A DNA stretch of 64,000 nt from Archivesica marissinica (taxonomy: Eukaryota > Mollusca > Bivalvia > Venerida > Vesicomyidae): NCBI GenBank assembly GCA_014843695.1, contig CM026397.1, positions 46,248,872-46,312,871 on the forward strand, in the 5' to 3' direction. The position numbers and the translations under genes are program-made. Shown here piece by piece: positions 33,684 to 44,465 of the stretch (its first letter is position 1; every line of letters starts with the position of its first letter). The notes below the pieces were generated by a model. It was not told the DNA's origin, ran no database searches, and saw only the letters and a list, made by a program, of their open reading frames with translations.

Positions 33684-34704
33684 CTGGAAGGTAAAATTAG
33701 TCACAATATTAAGAGGATATTTGTTTGTTTTGAACAGTGAATTATCGAAATCCAATTATATTTCATCAAATGGACATTGAATTCAGAAAGCATTATGGGT
33801 ACCGCCACTCGTGATAATAATAGCTTTTTATGTTCATGAGCGAAACATTATTCGATCATTCACTTACACAACCGTGCGCTAAATGGTGCTAAATGCCGTC
33901 ACATCGGATTAATAAGTTTTTGATTTAACCATATGTTATTGCATAATTTATGTAATAGATAAAACAATTTTACATGAAATCATGAATCAGACAAGAAATT
34001 ATTTAACATATTGTAAAACTCATACATACGTATGTGTGACATAGCAAACAGGTCATCGGGCCACAAGTTAAAACTAGCATTAGAAAATGGCCCTTCCCAA
34101 TAATCAATCGTTGATATTAATTAATGAGAAACTATAATTAATAAACAGAAATTTCGAAATTTAAATATATGTATATGATGAAAATATTGAAGTAAAGTCG
34201 GAAATGAGAAATGAACGTACTAAGAATTTAAATAGAAAATTAAAACTACTTTCATAAATCCATCAATAATTCAATGAAAAGACACTAAAATGAACTGAAC
34301 AAAAGGGGGAAAAGCACAACTAAAAAGAATACATGAAACCCATGTGGTTTTAATTAAGAGTCTTGGATGGAGCCTTTAATTCCCGGAAAAGAGATTAATA
34401 TGGCTGTATGCAAAGTCACCGATAGACGAGTGGTCAGGCTTGTTTTAGACGGGGAAATAGCGCTATACAGTTAAACATGTCTTAAGCAGCCAGCCAAGGG
34501 AATCACTGAAACAGGCTGCTTAGCACAGATGTCTGCTTAATAGAGGTCAAATGTATATTAAATCAACATATTGGGAATCTATAAATTCCAGGTGCTAGAT
34601 GCTTTAAAATTGTTCAGTCTCAATGGTCCAACCTAGAGTGTACTATGCTTTCGATATCTGGGAGTATCGATACTATTTGTGTACAGAACGAGATCATATA
34701 TCAT

Positions 34705-35560
34705 ATATCTCGTGTATGCGGACTGGACTCGTGTATGTGGACTGGACTCGTATATGTGGACTGGACTCGTGTATGTGGACTGGACTCGTATATGCGGACT
34801 GGACTAGTGTATGTGGACTGGACTCATGTATGTGGACTTGACTCGTATATGTGGACTGGACTCGTGTATGTGGACTGGACTCGTGTATGTGGACTGGACT
34901 CGTGTATGTGGACAGGACTCGTATATGCGGACTGGACTTGTGTATGTGGACTGGACTCATGTATGTGGACTTGACTCGTATATGTGGACTGGACTCGTGT
35001 ATGTGGACTGTGTGGACTGGGCTCCTGTATGCGGACTGGGCCCGTATATGTGGACTGGACTCATGTATGTGGACTTGACTCGTATATGTGGACTGGACTC
35101 GTGTATGTGGACTGTGTGGACTGGGCTCCTGTATGCGAACTGGGCCCGTATATGTGGACTGGACTCATGTATATGGACTGGACTCGTGTATGTGGACTGT
35201 GTGGACTGGGCTCCTGTATGCGGACTGGACTCATGTATGTGGACTTGACTCGTATATGTGGACTGGACTCGTGTATGTGGACTGTGTGGACTGGGCTCCT
35301 GTATGCGGACTGGGCCCGTATATGTGGACTGGACTCATGTATGTGGACTTGACTCGTATATGTGGACTGGACTCGTGTATGTGGACTGTGTGGACTGGGC
35401 TCCTGTATGCGAACTGGGCCCGTATATGTGGACTGGACTCATGTATATGGACTGGACTCGTGTATGTGGACTGTGTGGACTGGGCTCCTGTATGCGGACT
35501 GGGCCCGTATATGTGGACTGGACTCATGTATGTGGACTGGACTCGTGTATGTAAGCGAGT
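34705..35560. repeat. 19-bp minisatellite with 85/104-bp higher-order units
   Basis: The unit is 'gactcgtgtatgtggactg', about 45 copies. From 34980 on, a longer unit marked by 'tgtgtggactgggctcctgt' repeats; that marker's 'gctcct' lies at 35021, 35125, 35210, 35295, 35399 and 35484. The spacings are 104 or 85 bases, differing by one 19-mer. Overlapping ORFs on both strands follow from the 57-base (three-unit) periodicity. Confidence 0.95.
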
Positions 35561-36060
35561 GTGGACAATATTAACATTAATGTACTACAGTGTATATGTC
35601 AAGATGCATCAACTATTGAGGTAAGCTACTCCAGATGACTAACGATAGATATCACATACATTGTTATATAATGCTAAAAACATAGATGAATCATGGGCAA
35701 TATTGTTCAAGCAATTACTAAATACTGTTCGAGAACGGATTTGAATATGTATGGAATGTTTAAGGTATATGTGATGTTAGAATGTTTGCCAAACAATTTA
35801 CAAATCGATATTTGCGAGTTTGATGCAAGTCACATATACTGCCCTCGGAAAAATAATTACTCTTGTGAAAGATGAATACGATATGTTTCTTGTATATGTG
35901 GATTACATGACAACTTAATGAATTGCTTCAAAACGAGTTGGTTATACAGGATAACAAATAAACAATTGTCTTTTATAGAAACGAAAACAATGTACACATG
36001 CATATGCACACTTAATAAACAAAAGCATTTTTAAAAAGTCACAGTACTTGATATTATATA

Positions 36061-36684
36061 CAATTCTAACACGACCCAGCTAATAACATACATACGTGTA
36101 GAGTAAAACCAATCCCGGGTTATTCTGCAATATACCTACATTGAACTATGCTGCACGCGCACCGTGTTTTGGCTACGTCATTTATACAATGCGTGTAAAG
36201 TTTTATGAATGAAAGTCACGTGATGTTTGTAAAAAATACCGTTGGAATTCACGGAAGTGAGCTATTTTTAGAATCAAATAATCTCTTGTCCATCTTGTTT
36301 TTCTGTTAAGTAACGTTTCAGTTACTATTCTGTAGTTTTATTTGACAAAATAAATAAAATTATTGATCAGTTACAACTTTTGTTCATTTATGCACTAGAT
36401 TGATATTTTCCATAAAAAATAATGTCATCACCCCTTACACGAGAGGAAATTTCGAAAGCCAAATGCAGCGGCGTTTGAAGAAAATACTCCTTTAAAATTA
36501 TTAGAAGTCGTGTTAGAATCGAAATAATAAGTATCAACCGTGGTATATCGCAGAATAACCCTCGTTTGTCGTTCTTATGCGTAGAAATATATCACCCAGG
36601 CCTTCGTGATATATTTCTACGCATAAGAACTTCAAAGTCGGGTTATTCTGCGATATACCACGGTTGATACTTATTATTTCTTAA
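36061..36684. mobile_element. Element H1, copy 2, with intact palindrome
   Basis: The body runs from 'ttctaacacgac' to 'gtcgtgttagaa' (ending at 36518). A palindrome at 36521-36682 then follows, with arms of about 80 bases that match nearly base for base around AGGCCT at 36598-36603. The next copy begins where this one ends. Confidence 0.85.
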
Positions 36685-37249
36685 TTCTAACACGACCCAG
36701 CTAATAACATACATACGTCTAGAGTAAAACCAATCTCGGGTTATTCTACAATATACCTACATTGAACTATGCTGCACGCGCACCGTGTTTTGGCTACGTC
36801 ATTTATACAATGCGTGTAAAAGTTTTATGAATGAAAGTCACGCGATGTTTGTAAAAAATACCGTTGGAATTCACGGAAGTGAGCTATTTTTAGAATCAGA
36901 TAATCTCTTGTCCATCTTGTTTTTCTGTTAAGTAACGTTTCAGTTACTATTCTGTACAGTTTTATTTGACAAAATAAATAAAATTATTGATCAGTTACAA
37001 CTTTTGTTCATTTATGCACTAGATTGATATTTTCTATACAAAATAACGTCATCACCCCTTTACGCGGGAGGACATTTCGAAAGCCAAATGCAGCGGCGTT
37101 TGAAGAAAATACTCCTTTAAAATTATTAGAAGTAAGTCGTGTTAGAATCGAAATAATAAGTATCAACCGTGGTATATCGCAGAATAACCCGAGTTTGAAG
37201 TTCTTATGCGTAGAAATATATCACGAAGGCCGAATATTTATTATTTCTT
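36682..37249. mobile_element. Element H1, copy 3, tandem with copy 2
   Basis: The body is more than 90 percent like copy 2 by eye. Its palindrome keeps the full left arm, but the right arm is cut to 'tatttattatttctta'. A 75-codon plus ORF in it is not a gene. Confidence 0.85.
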
Positions 37250-37536
37250 AAATCACATATAGACGTACTTATGCGACTCCGATCATGGCGTTACAGCACT
37301 TTACATGTATAATGTTGTTCATTTATACAGTGCAACTATATGTATGTGCATAATTTAAATGAACACAAATAGCACATATTATTTAACATGAAGGACTACA
37401 TGTATATTCTGCATTATGGGCTGGATGCCTTATATAGTTTATGCTGCTTTATGCTATGGGTGAAGATTATTAATAATAAGTAAGTTGGTGTTTTATATTA
37501 TTTATTTCTAAGTTTAAATACGATCACGACTAATCA

Positions 37537-37806
37537 ATGATACAACGTTCCTTGGACACTGATACAATGCTACTTGGTACCAAATTTATTGGACCACATA
37601 ACATAGGATATCACAGTGGATATAACTGTCTTCAACGTCTGTTCTTGCCTGTGAGGACGCCTTCACTGGGCAACGAAACGGACTACGCAACAATAGCGCA
37701 TGCTATTGAAATGCTATTAAAACAGGTCGTTGTTGAAGGTGCTTCCATTTGCTTCCCATACCAACGGCGATGGGGTGTTGTGTATTCAATAAATGTCTGT
37801 GATTGA
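37537..37806 (+). other. Unrecognised 89-codon ORF within a helicase intron
   Basis: The frame has mixed composition ('FIGPHNIGYHSGYN', 'TIAHAIEMLLKQVVVEGAS') less skewed than its AT-rich surroundings. No family is recognised, and it lies antisense in an intron. It could be a decayed inserted gene piece. Confidence 0.2.
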
Positions 37807-38084
37807 TACGTTATTATTCAGGACTGTGATGGAGTTATGCTCATTTAGAGATACAGATTGCTTTTATGGCAAATGAAGATCAGAGATTGAAAGTTTCTAC
37901 AGGTTAGGTGTTAAGTGAAATGTTTTTGGAATGCTCTCGTTTTGGTTGTTGGTCGTGTTGCCTCATTGGTACAACACATCTTTATAAATGTCGGTACGTG
38001 ATCTACGTTAAGTCGTTTGTTCACTCTTTGTAGTCTTCTCTACAACTTACTGAGTGAATTAAAAGACACAAAGTGGTAACATAC

Positions 38085-38315
38085 CATTCGATATTGCTCC
38101 GTCAACATGGTAAATTTGATAGTTTTGGATGGCTGTAGCTTTGCGTAACGTTCAAACAACGATGTCTCCATCCCAAGTGACGCTGCTTCTTTGCACATGA
38201 TGACTGGTTTCAACTGTTTATGGTCTCCAATTAGCACAACATGTTCAGCCTTTGTGGCAATGATAGGCACTAGGCACTGTGGTTCGGTGCACATACCTGC
38301 CTCGTCGACAATGAC
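38085..38315 (-). CDS. HELZ2-like: HELZ2-like helicase, exon with motifs II and III
   Basis: 231 nt in phase 0 at both ends, with acceptor 'gtgtcttatag' and donor 'gtatgt'. It opens with 'VIVDEAGMCTEP', helicase motif II (Walker B, DEAG form), which binds magnesium and activates water for ATP hydrolysis. 'VVLIGDHKQLKPVI' is motif III (GDxxQL). It ends 'MLTEQYRM', the motif IV signature of the Upf1 group. Every catalytic residue expected here is present, so this part is not decayed. Confidence 0.93.
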
Positions 38316-38593
38316 CTATAAGACACACATGGTATATTATCGCAATAACGGAAACTGTATAGTTAGATCATGGTAGCTGTGGTGGGCAGCATGATGTCAG
38401 TACGTTTTGGACAGGAGTGTTGAACTTGGCAGACTTTTATTTTGAAAAATATGTTTACAAATGGTATATCATCTTAAATAATTATGTTATTCAAAATGAT
38501 TATTGATATAAACTATTGCATTCCATGTCTACGTACATTTCCATGTAAGAACTAGAAATCAAGTTTGGTTTGTAACATGTATGTGTTTGAAAA

Positions 38594-38803
38594 CCCATTA
38601 TTTCCAGCTCAATGTCTAGAAGCCACCACTACAAATAGCAATGCAAACCATTATTTCCAGCTCAATGTCTAGAAGCCACCACTACAAATAACAATGCAAA
38701 CCATTATTTCCAGCTCAATGTCTAGAATCCACCACTACAAATAGCAATGCAAACCATTATTTCCAGCTCAATGTCTAGAAGCCACCACTACAAATAACAA
38801 TGC
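38594..38803. repeat. 53-bp tandem repeat, 4 copies
   Basis: 'ccattatttccagctcaatg' starts at 38595, 38648, 38701 and 38754, exactly 53 bases apart. Copies alternate 'aatagcaatg' and 'aataacaatg'. Confidence 0.95.
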
Positions 38804-39904
38804 AGGTACACTACTTGAACGATGGAGTAACCCATACAGTAAATGAGCGAAGGACAAGGTGGTACAGGATACGCATTATAATTATTCTTATAAGTTGACC
38901 TTTGTTAGCAGACTGGACTCGAATTCTCTCTAATCCTTGTACTGTCTGCTTTTTAATTATATTTTTGAGTTGAAGATACAGATTACAATAACCGAGAGAT
39001 TGCGAGTTCAGTTGTCATTATCAGGTATAGACACACACACACACACCTATGCTCTTTCCCCTGTCATGTCGAAGGATTACATCGGGAATGATGCTGCAAG
39101 AGTGATTAGACCAAAGTTGTAAGAACTTGTTTCATATTGGAGCTAACAGAAAGTTGTATAAACTGCATGGTAGAGAAATAGTTGGGTTGGAATGTTTATA
39201 ATGGCAAACTATGTGTCATGCCTTTCTGGTTTCCCTGAAGGCGGCAATATGGTTGCACGTTTGTCCGCCCTTCCTTCCTCTAACGGATGGTAATCGGTGA
39301 ACATGCTAAGCGTATGGGCATAGCATTTATTTTGACCATTGTGCAGTTTATTTTTTATGTGTCTCGTCTCGAGAATAACTGCGGATAACTCATCAGAATA
39401 ACGACATTTCAAGGAATTGAAATATGCCAAAACATATGCTCAAGATCTACACTGCTTAAGTATATAATTATCTCACATATCTCACATTAAATCACATATA
39501 TTTATATCATATCGTATTTCTTAGCAATACCCGTGCTCCAACTGAACTCACATACAGACTGAAATGAAACAATCTAACCTGATCAAACGTATATAAACTT
39601 CGGTTGTCATCGATACATACATGACCGGCGCCATGCGAAAATGGGCACTCAGACATTTATCAGAAAAATGGGAAGAAACTGGTCAAATTAGACTAAAATT
39701 GCACACGTTCCTTCTTTTGTTATATCACTTTATAGTTACAAGGGAGTATTTATTAGTTAACGCTATGCCGTTTAAATTTATATATCAAATAGTGTAACTA
39801 TTTAGAATCCGTTGCTATAGGAACAATGTTTCCACGATCATCACTATGTTAGAAAAATATAATATTTGGTGAAATCATGATATAAACTAAAGTTGCGGAT
39901 TTTA

Positions 39905-40126
39905 AATGTGAATGTATGTAAGTATGCTCCATTAATGTCAAACCCATTGCGGGGGCGTATACATGTTTTCCTGGGCAAGCTTATCCGACCTAAGTGGTTA
40001 ACCAGTACTAAGCAATGTGTGTGAGGTACCTTGCTCAATGAAACTACATACGTGGCCTGACCGAGTATCGAACACGGGACCGATCGATTCCAAATCCGAC
40101 GCTCTACCACTGGACCACGGATGCCA
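39905..40126 (-). mobile_element. tRNA-headed SINE, family S3
   Basis: On the minus strand the head 'gcatccgtggtccagtggta' holds an A box and 'cgtgttcgatactcgg' a B box. The body reads 'cattgagcaaggtacctc' and ends near 'gacattaatggagcatac'. Related copies: 50232-50452 (near identical), 50520-50665, 49795-49912 and a tail fragment at 44778-44815. Confidence 0.85.
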
Positions 40127-40453
40127 CAATGATGATTTTAACAATAGGAATTTCTTATACATATGTGCCTTTTTGTAATTGATAGTAAAAAATACTGGTG
40201 CCATAAGCGACCAAATTTACAGATTATAGAACGTTATTAATGTGCGACGTTTCAAACGTTCTTTCAAAAACATCTGTCTATGTGTGTCACTAAATAAGTC
40301 ACAACGTTCTTAATTGGTGGTAACATATTGAGTTCAAAATTTCAGGATATATTTATTTATGAAACACTGTGGTATTGACCTGCTATATCAACTTCATTTC
40401 TCAAATTATACCCGTGGTCTCCTTTCGTGTACCGCTGGTCAGATTATAGTTAC

Positions 40454-40839
40454 CTGGTGCACATTAACTGCTTCCAAAACTTTTGGGTTTGACCCTACTG
40501 CCGTTGTGCAGAGAATTACATCATGCTTCCTGATTTCTTCGATGGAAGCTTCCCTGACCAGATGAACATACTTTTTAACTTCCACAGGCATAGGTTCGTA
40601 CTTGTTTGCTTTGAACTGTTCATCCAACATGTTGATTTCTTTAGCATAAGTATTTCCCTTTCTTCGTATCATGTAATGAAGAGCTACTGGCTGTAACCAC
40701 TTAGATATCGTTTGACATTTTGTGCTTCTCTTTGATTGGAATGTCCTGCCGGGTATTGGGAAATCTATTGCTTCGATAGATCTACCGTACACGCGGACGA
40801 ACTTTGGACATTGTTTTCCCATTCGATCGTGCATCCACC
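40454..40839 (-). CDS. HELZ2-like: HELZ2-like helicase, exon before motif II (motif Ic region)
   Basis: 386 nt; enters with two bases of a codon and leaves in phase 0 at donor 'gtaact'. It reads 'WMHDRMGKQCPKFVRVYGRS' and 'IEAIDFPIPGRTF', then a charged helical stretch, then 'IRKHDVILCTTAVGSNPKVL', the nucleic-acid contacting motif Ic of Upf1-like helicases. The ATG at 40834 is internal, not a start, because the family runs upstream into the Walker A domain. The acceptor 'cttatttcag' at 40840 is the last of five tandem copies. The Walker A exon (GxxGxGKT) was sought to 51.5 kb and not found. Confidence 0.88.
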
Positions 40840-41182
40840 CTGAAATAAGAATTGTAATCTACTAGAGATACATATATAGAGATATGATTTCCCATTCGAT
40901 CGTGCATCCACCCTGAAATAAGAATTGTAATCTACTAGAGATACATATATAGAGATATGATTTCCCATTCGATCGTGCATCAACCCTGAAATAAGAATTG
41001 TAATCTACTAGAGATACATATATAGAGATATGATTTCCCATTCAATCTTGCATCCACCCTGAAATAAGAATTGTAATCTACTAGAGGTACATATATAGAG
41101 ATATGATTTCCCATTCGATCGTGCATCCACCCTGAAATAAGAATTGTAATCTACTAGAGATACATATATAGAGATATGATTT
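40818..41182. repeat. 73-bp minisatellite that includes the helicase splice acceptor, 5 copies
   Basis: Copies start at 40818, 40891, 40964, 41037 and 41110. Each contains, on the minus strand, 'cttatttcag' followed by the exon's opening 'ggtggatgca', then 'ctagtagattacaattc'. Acceptor AGs fall opposite 40840, 40913, 40986, 41059 and 41132. 73 is not a multiple of three, so decoy sites would change the frame, and the copy at 41059 meets an immediate stop. Confidence 0.95.
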
Positions 41183-41298
41183 CATAACATATTTTATTAA
41201 ACGAGTTTTGGAGTTTTGCTATTAAGCGAGCCCTTTGCAGTGACCAATCGGAATATGTCCAGTTGTTATTACACGTGTGTACATACAAGAAAATATTT

Positions 41299-41964
41299 GA
41301 TGGCTATATCACACTGAATACAAGCACTGTTATGTGATGGCTATATCACACTGAATACAAGCACTGTTATGTGATGGCTATATCACACTGAATACAAGCA
41401 CTGTTATATGATGGCTATATCACACTGAATACAAGCACTGTTATGTGATGGCTATATCACACTGAACAAGCACTGTTATGTGATGGCTATATCACACTGA
41501 ATACAAGCACTGTTATGTGATGGCTATATCACACTGAATACAAGCACTGTTATGTGATGGCTTTATCACACTGAATACAAGCACTGTTATGTGATGGCTA
41601 TATCACACTGAATACAAGCACTGTTATGTGATGGCTATATCACACTGAATACAAGCACTGTTATGTGATGGCTATATCACACTGAATACAAGCACTGTTA
41701 TATGATGGCTATATCACACTGAATACAAGCACTGTTATGTGATGGCTATATCACACTGAATACAAGCACTGTTATGTGATGGCTATATCACACTGAATAC
41801 AAGCACTGTTATGTGATGGCTATATCACACTGAATACAAGCACTGTTATGTGATGGCTATATCACACTGAATACAAGCACTGTTATGTGATGGCTATATC
41901 ACACTGAATACAAGCACTGTTATGTGATGGCTATATCACACTGAATACAAGCACTGTTATGTGA
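41299..41964. repeat. 37-bp minisatellite, 18 copies
   Basis: The unit is 'gatggctatatcacactgaa' then 'tacaagcactgttatgt'. One copy near 41463 lacks three bases. Copies are otherwise nearly identical, which suggests recent expansion. It lies in the presumed next intron of the helicase gene. Confidence 0.97.
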
Positions 41965-42176
41965 TTAAAACACGTCTGCCGAAAGGAAATTAATTGCGAT
42001 ACATTTCTATAAGCTGATGTCATTGTTAGAATGCTTCAAGTCGTGCTTGCCGCAAGGTTGGTCATAGGAAATCAACCTAATTTACACCAATTGACCTTTC
42101 TGCAAACGCTACTTAGGCACGCCCCCCATAGTTACAGGTGCTCGCTGTAACCACGCGAGACAAGCTATCTAACAAA
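41965..42176. other. Mixed-composition spacer upstream of an ATGGCG site
   Basis: Less AT-rich than average. It holds 'caattgacctttctgc', which recurs reversed at about 44170. Confidence 0.35.
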
Positions 42177-42293
42177 ATGGCGTCTAACGCAGACCTGCAT
42201 CGAGTTAATCTAGATAACATTCCGTCGAATTTCTCGGTTTTATTTCACCCAGATAAGAATATCTCGTTGAAAGCAAGAAGGCAAGGGTTTTAG
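42177..42293 (+). other. Possible first exon or short ORF (38 codons)
   Basis: Begins 'aaaatggcgtct', a good start context, and reads 'MASNADLHRVNLDNIPS' and 'SVLFHPDKNISLKARRQGF' to a TAG. The codon mix looks protein-like and the upstream DNA has several CpGs. 'gtgaat' just past the stop could be a donor, but using it would keep the stop. 'HPDKN' recalls J-domains by chance only. Strand is opposite to the helicase. Confidence 0.25.
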
Positions 42294-44186
42294 GTGAATT
42301 CAGGTGATTTCGTATAATCCCTCGTTCGTCTAATGGTAGTTTCGTATACTAGTGCATTCGTATAATCACAGGTTCGTATTTTATATATATATATATAGTA
42401 CTGCACTATACAGGCCCATTATAAATTATAATAATGCTAGTATTAGCTATTTAGGTAATTAGACACAATTATGAATGGGACTATGTAGCCGTGTGTTTGC
42501 CATACCAGGAGTGATTATCTATCTAGGTTTCAGGCCACTAATCAAGATTAATTAAAGTGAATGGGGAGAGAATAAATAAATCATTCCGCATTTTCGATGA
42601 TTCCAACGGTGGCACTTATCGCAGCTAAGAGCATGCATACGGCTGGAAACGTGACGAGAGCAAAAAACGCATGGAAAAATAGACGCCATGGTTGTAATGA
42701 AATTGATGTGAAGAGCATGATATGTATACATGATTCAAGGGCTTGGACATATGGCACGGCTTAGCTCTAAAGCTGATAAAACATGGGCATACAAGCCAAC
42801 ATCACAAATGTTTGAGCCGACCAATCAAGGTGTGAAAAATAATATATTCTCCAGTAATTGATTAATTTGTCAACAGCCCATCTCATAATAGACGTAGGTG
42901 TGAAGGTTATTTCTCTAAAGTACAGATATACGGATGAGGACGTGTTAAGTGTTCGTGGTAAATGCTTGCGCAGTCAACGGAAATGAAATATGCCACCGTC
43001 TTGAGAGACTCGACCCTATGCCTCCTAGAAGACTCGAACATTAGGCCCAAAAACTGAACACCAGTACGTTCACTGAGCTAATATGGGAATCCCACAGCTC
43101 TGCACATGCATGGGTACTATTACTACTATCTGATCCCTAGTCCACCATCCACGACAATATGTATGAACCACATGTATAATCACCACTATACTCACATATC
43201 TCTTGTGAACGGTAGATCTATTATATATTTTTTCGAAATATTTTATTATGCATAAATAAATTAACTTACTTTTGTGCAAATATATCTGTTTGCATTAATT
43301 TTGGATGTATTCAGCTGATCGTTTGGTCGTTCACACAACGTAATCCACCTTAGACATGTTTTCAAGATTTGTCTTAGGTTTTGAAAATGGCACGAATTTA
43401 ACGTCACCTATCAATCGATCTGGATATCTACATCACTGTCACACAGCCCGTAACTACATCTTTTCACCATTGTCAATGACAGACAGCATTAATTAATTTT
43501 AAATATTTTTCAAAAAATAATTTCAGATCACGATCACTCGTTATCAGATTTGATTAAAATTTTACTACATAACTCGTTTATCTAACAGAACGATAAAACA
43601 ATGACTCGGTGTAGTAATCAATTATATAATTATGTGCACACATTTTATAATTGACCAATTAGCACAATCAGTGCTAAATTCCGATGTGAAATACTTTGAT
43701 CTTGATAGCAGTGGCCCCTATCGGGTATTATAACTCGGCGGTCTCTGTGATGTACCGTTAGTGGTTGATTGCTCCCAATAAACAGTGTGACACGCTTAAA
43801 TTTGATTGCTGTGTTTGTGAGAAAAGAATGACTATACGGGTTCAGTCGGTGTTTTTATAGATGCATTGGTTTTAAAGCAGCTGTCTGGTATTTTGTGGTT
43901 CATATACACACTTTTAGATTTGTCCAAGGATTTTGAAATGGGTTGAATTTAACGTCGATCACCAGGATATCGACTAATTTTGTCATTAAAACAATTTTAA
44001 AACCGTATTTTCGATCAAATTCACGCCTTTTCAAATTTGTCTACTCGTTACTAGTGTGTCTAATATGCATTGTTTGTCTAACAAGATGGCGGCGATAAAC
44101 CGTTGCCGGGGGTGTGCGCGAATGGTGCGATGCGATTGGCTAACGCCAGCTGTCAATCAAAATCGGCAGAAAGGTCAATTAACAGA
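42294..44186. other. AT-rich spacer with CpG-containing ATGGCG island near 44050
   Basis: Includes a short TA run at 42380-42400. 'gtctaacaagatggcggcg' at 44047 resembles the start at 42172, but its frame runs on into a SINE and is probably not coding. Confidence 0.35.
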
Positions 44187-44465
44187 CGGATCTGTAGTCC
44201 AGTGGTTACCACGTTGGACTGATAATCCATGGAATGCAGGTCCCCCGTCTGACCCTAATAAAAGTAACAGTCTTTCAGATGGGACTTTAGACCGAGGTCG
44301 CGTGTCGGTGCTTTACACCGTGCACATAAAAGAATCAGAGGAGATTCTGGAATGGGTCTCTGTCTGTGTCATTGCACTATCATCCAAACATCTAAAATGA
44401 CTAATCTCTTCAGGAGACGTCGCTCAAATGGGCAACCAGTAACGACGATAAATAAACGTAACACA
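44187..44465 (+). mobile_element. tRNA-headed SINE, family S1, full 3' end
   Basis: From 'cagacggatctgtagtcc' to 'gacgataaataaacgtaa'. The B box is damaged ('gcaggtccccc' instead of 'gcaggttcgatcccc'), so this copy is probably not transcribed by Pol III. Confidence 0.88.

Larger units (their letters stand above)
33684..38084 (-). other. Helicase intron (4.4 kb) packed with repeats
   Basis: Donor 'gtatgt' at 38084 and acceptor at 33684-33685. It holds the 19-bp minisatellite (34705-35560) and two tandem H1 elements (36061-37249). A small hairpin repeat lies at about 34480-34545. An 89-codon plus ORF (37537-37806) is not recognised. Confidence 0.85.
38316..40453 (-). other. Helicase intron (2.1 kb)
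   Basis: Donor 'gtaact' at 40453. Contains the 53-bp tandem repeat (38594-38803), a fragment of SINE S5 (about 39045-39135), a short 'acacacac' run near 39033 and SINE S3 (39905-40126). Confidence 0.85.

Noticed and set aside
34623..35624. Many overlapping ORFs on both strands
   Set aside because: Products of the 19-bp array (57-base periodicity).
44056..44400. 114-codon plus ORF beginning ATGGCGGCG
   Set aside because: Most of its length is SINE S1 sequence. The start region may still matter as a promoter remnant.
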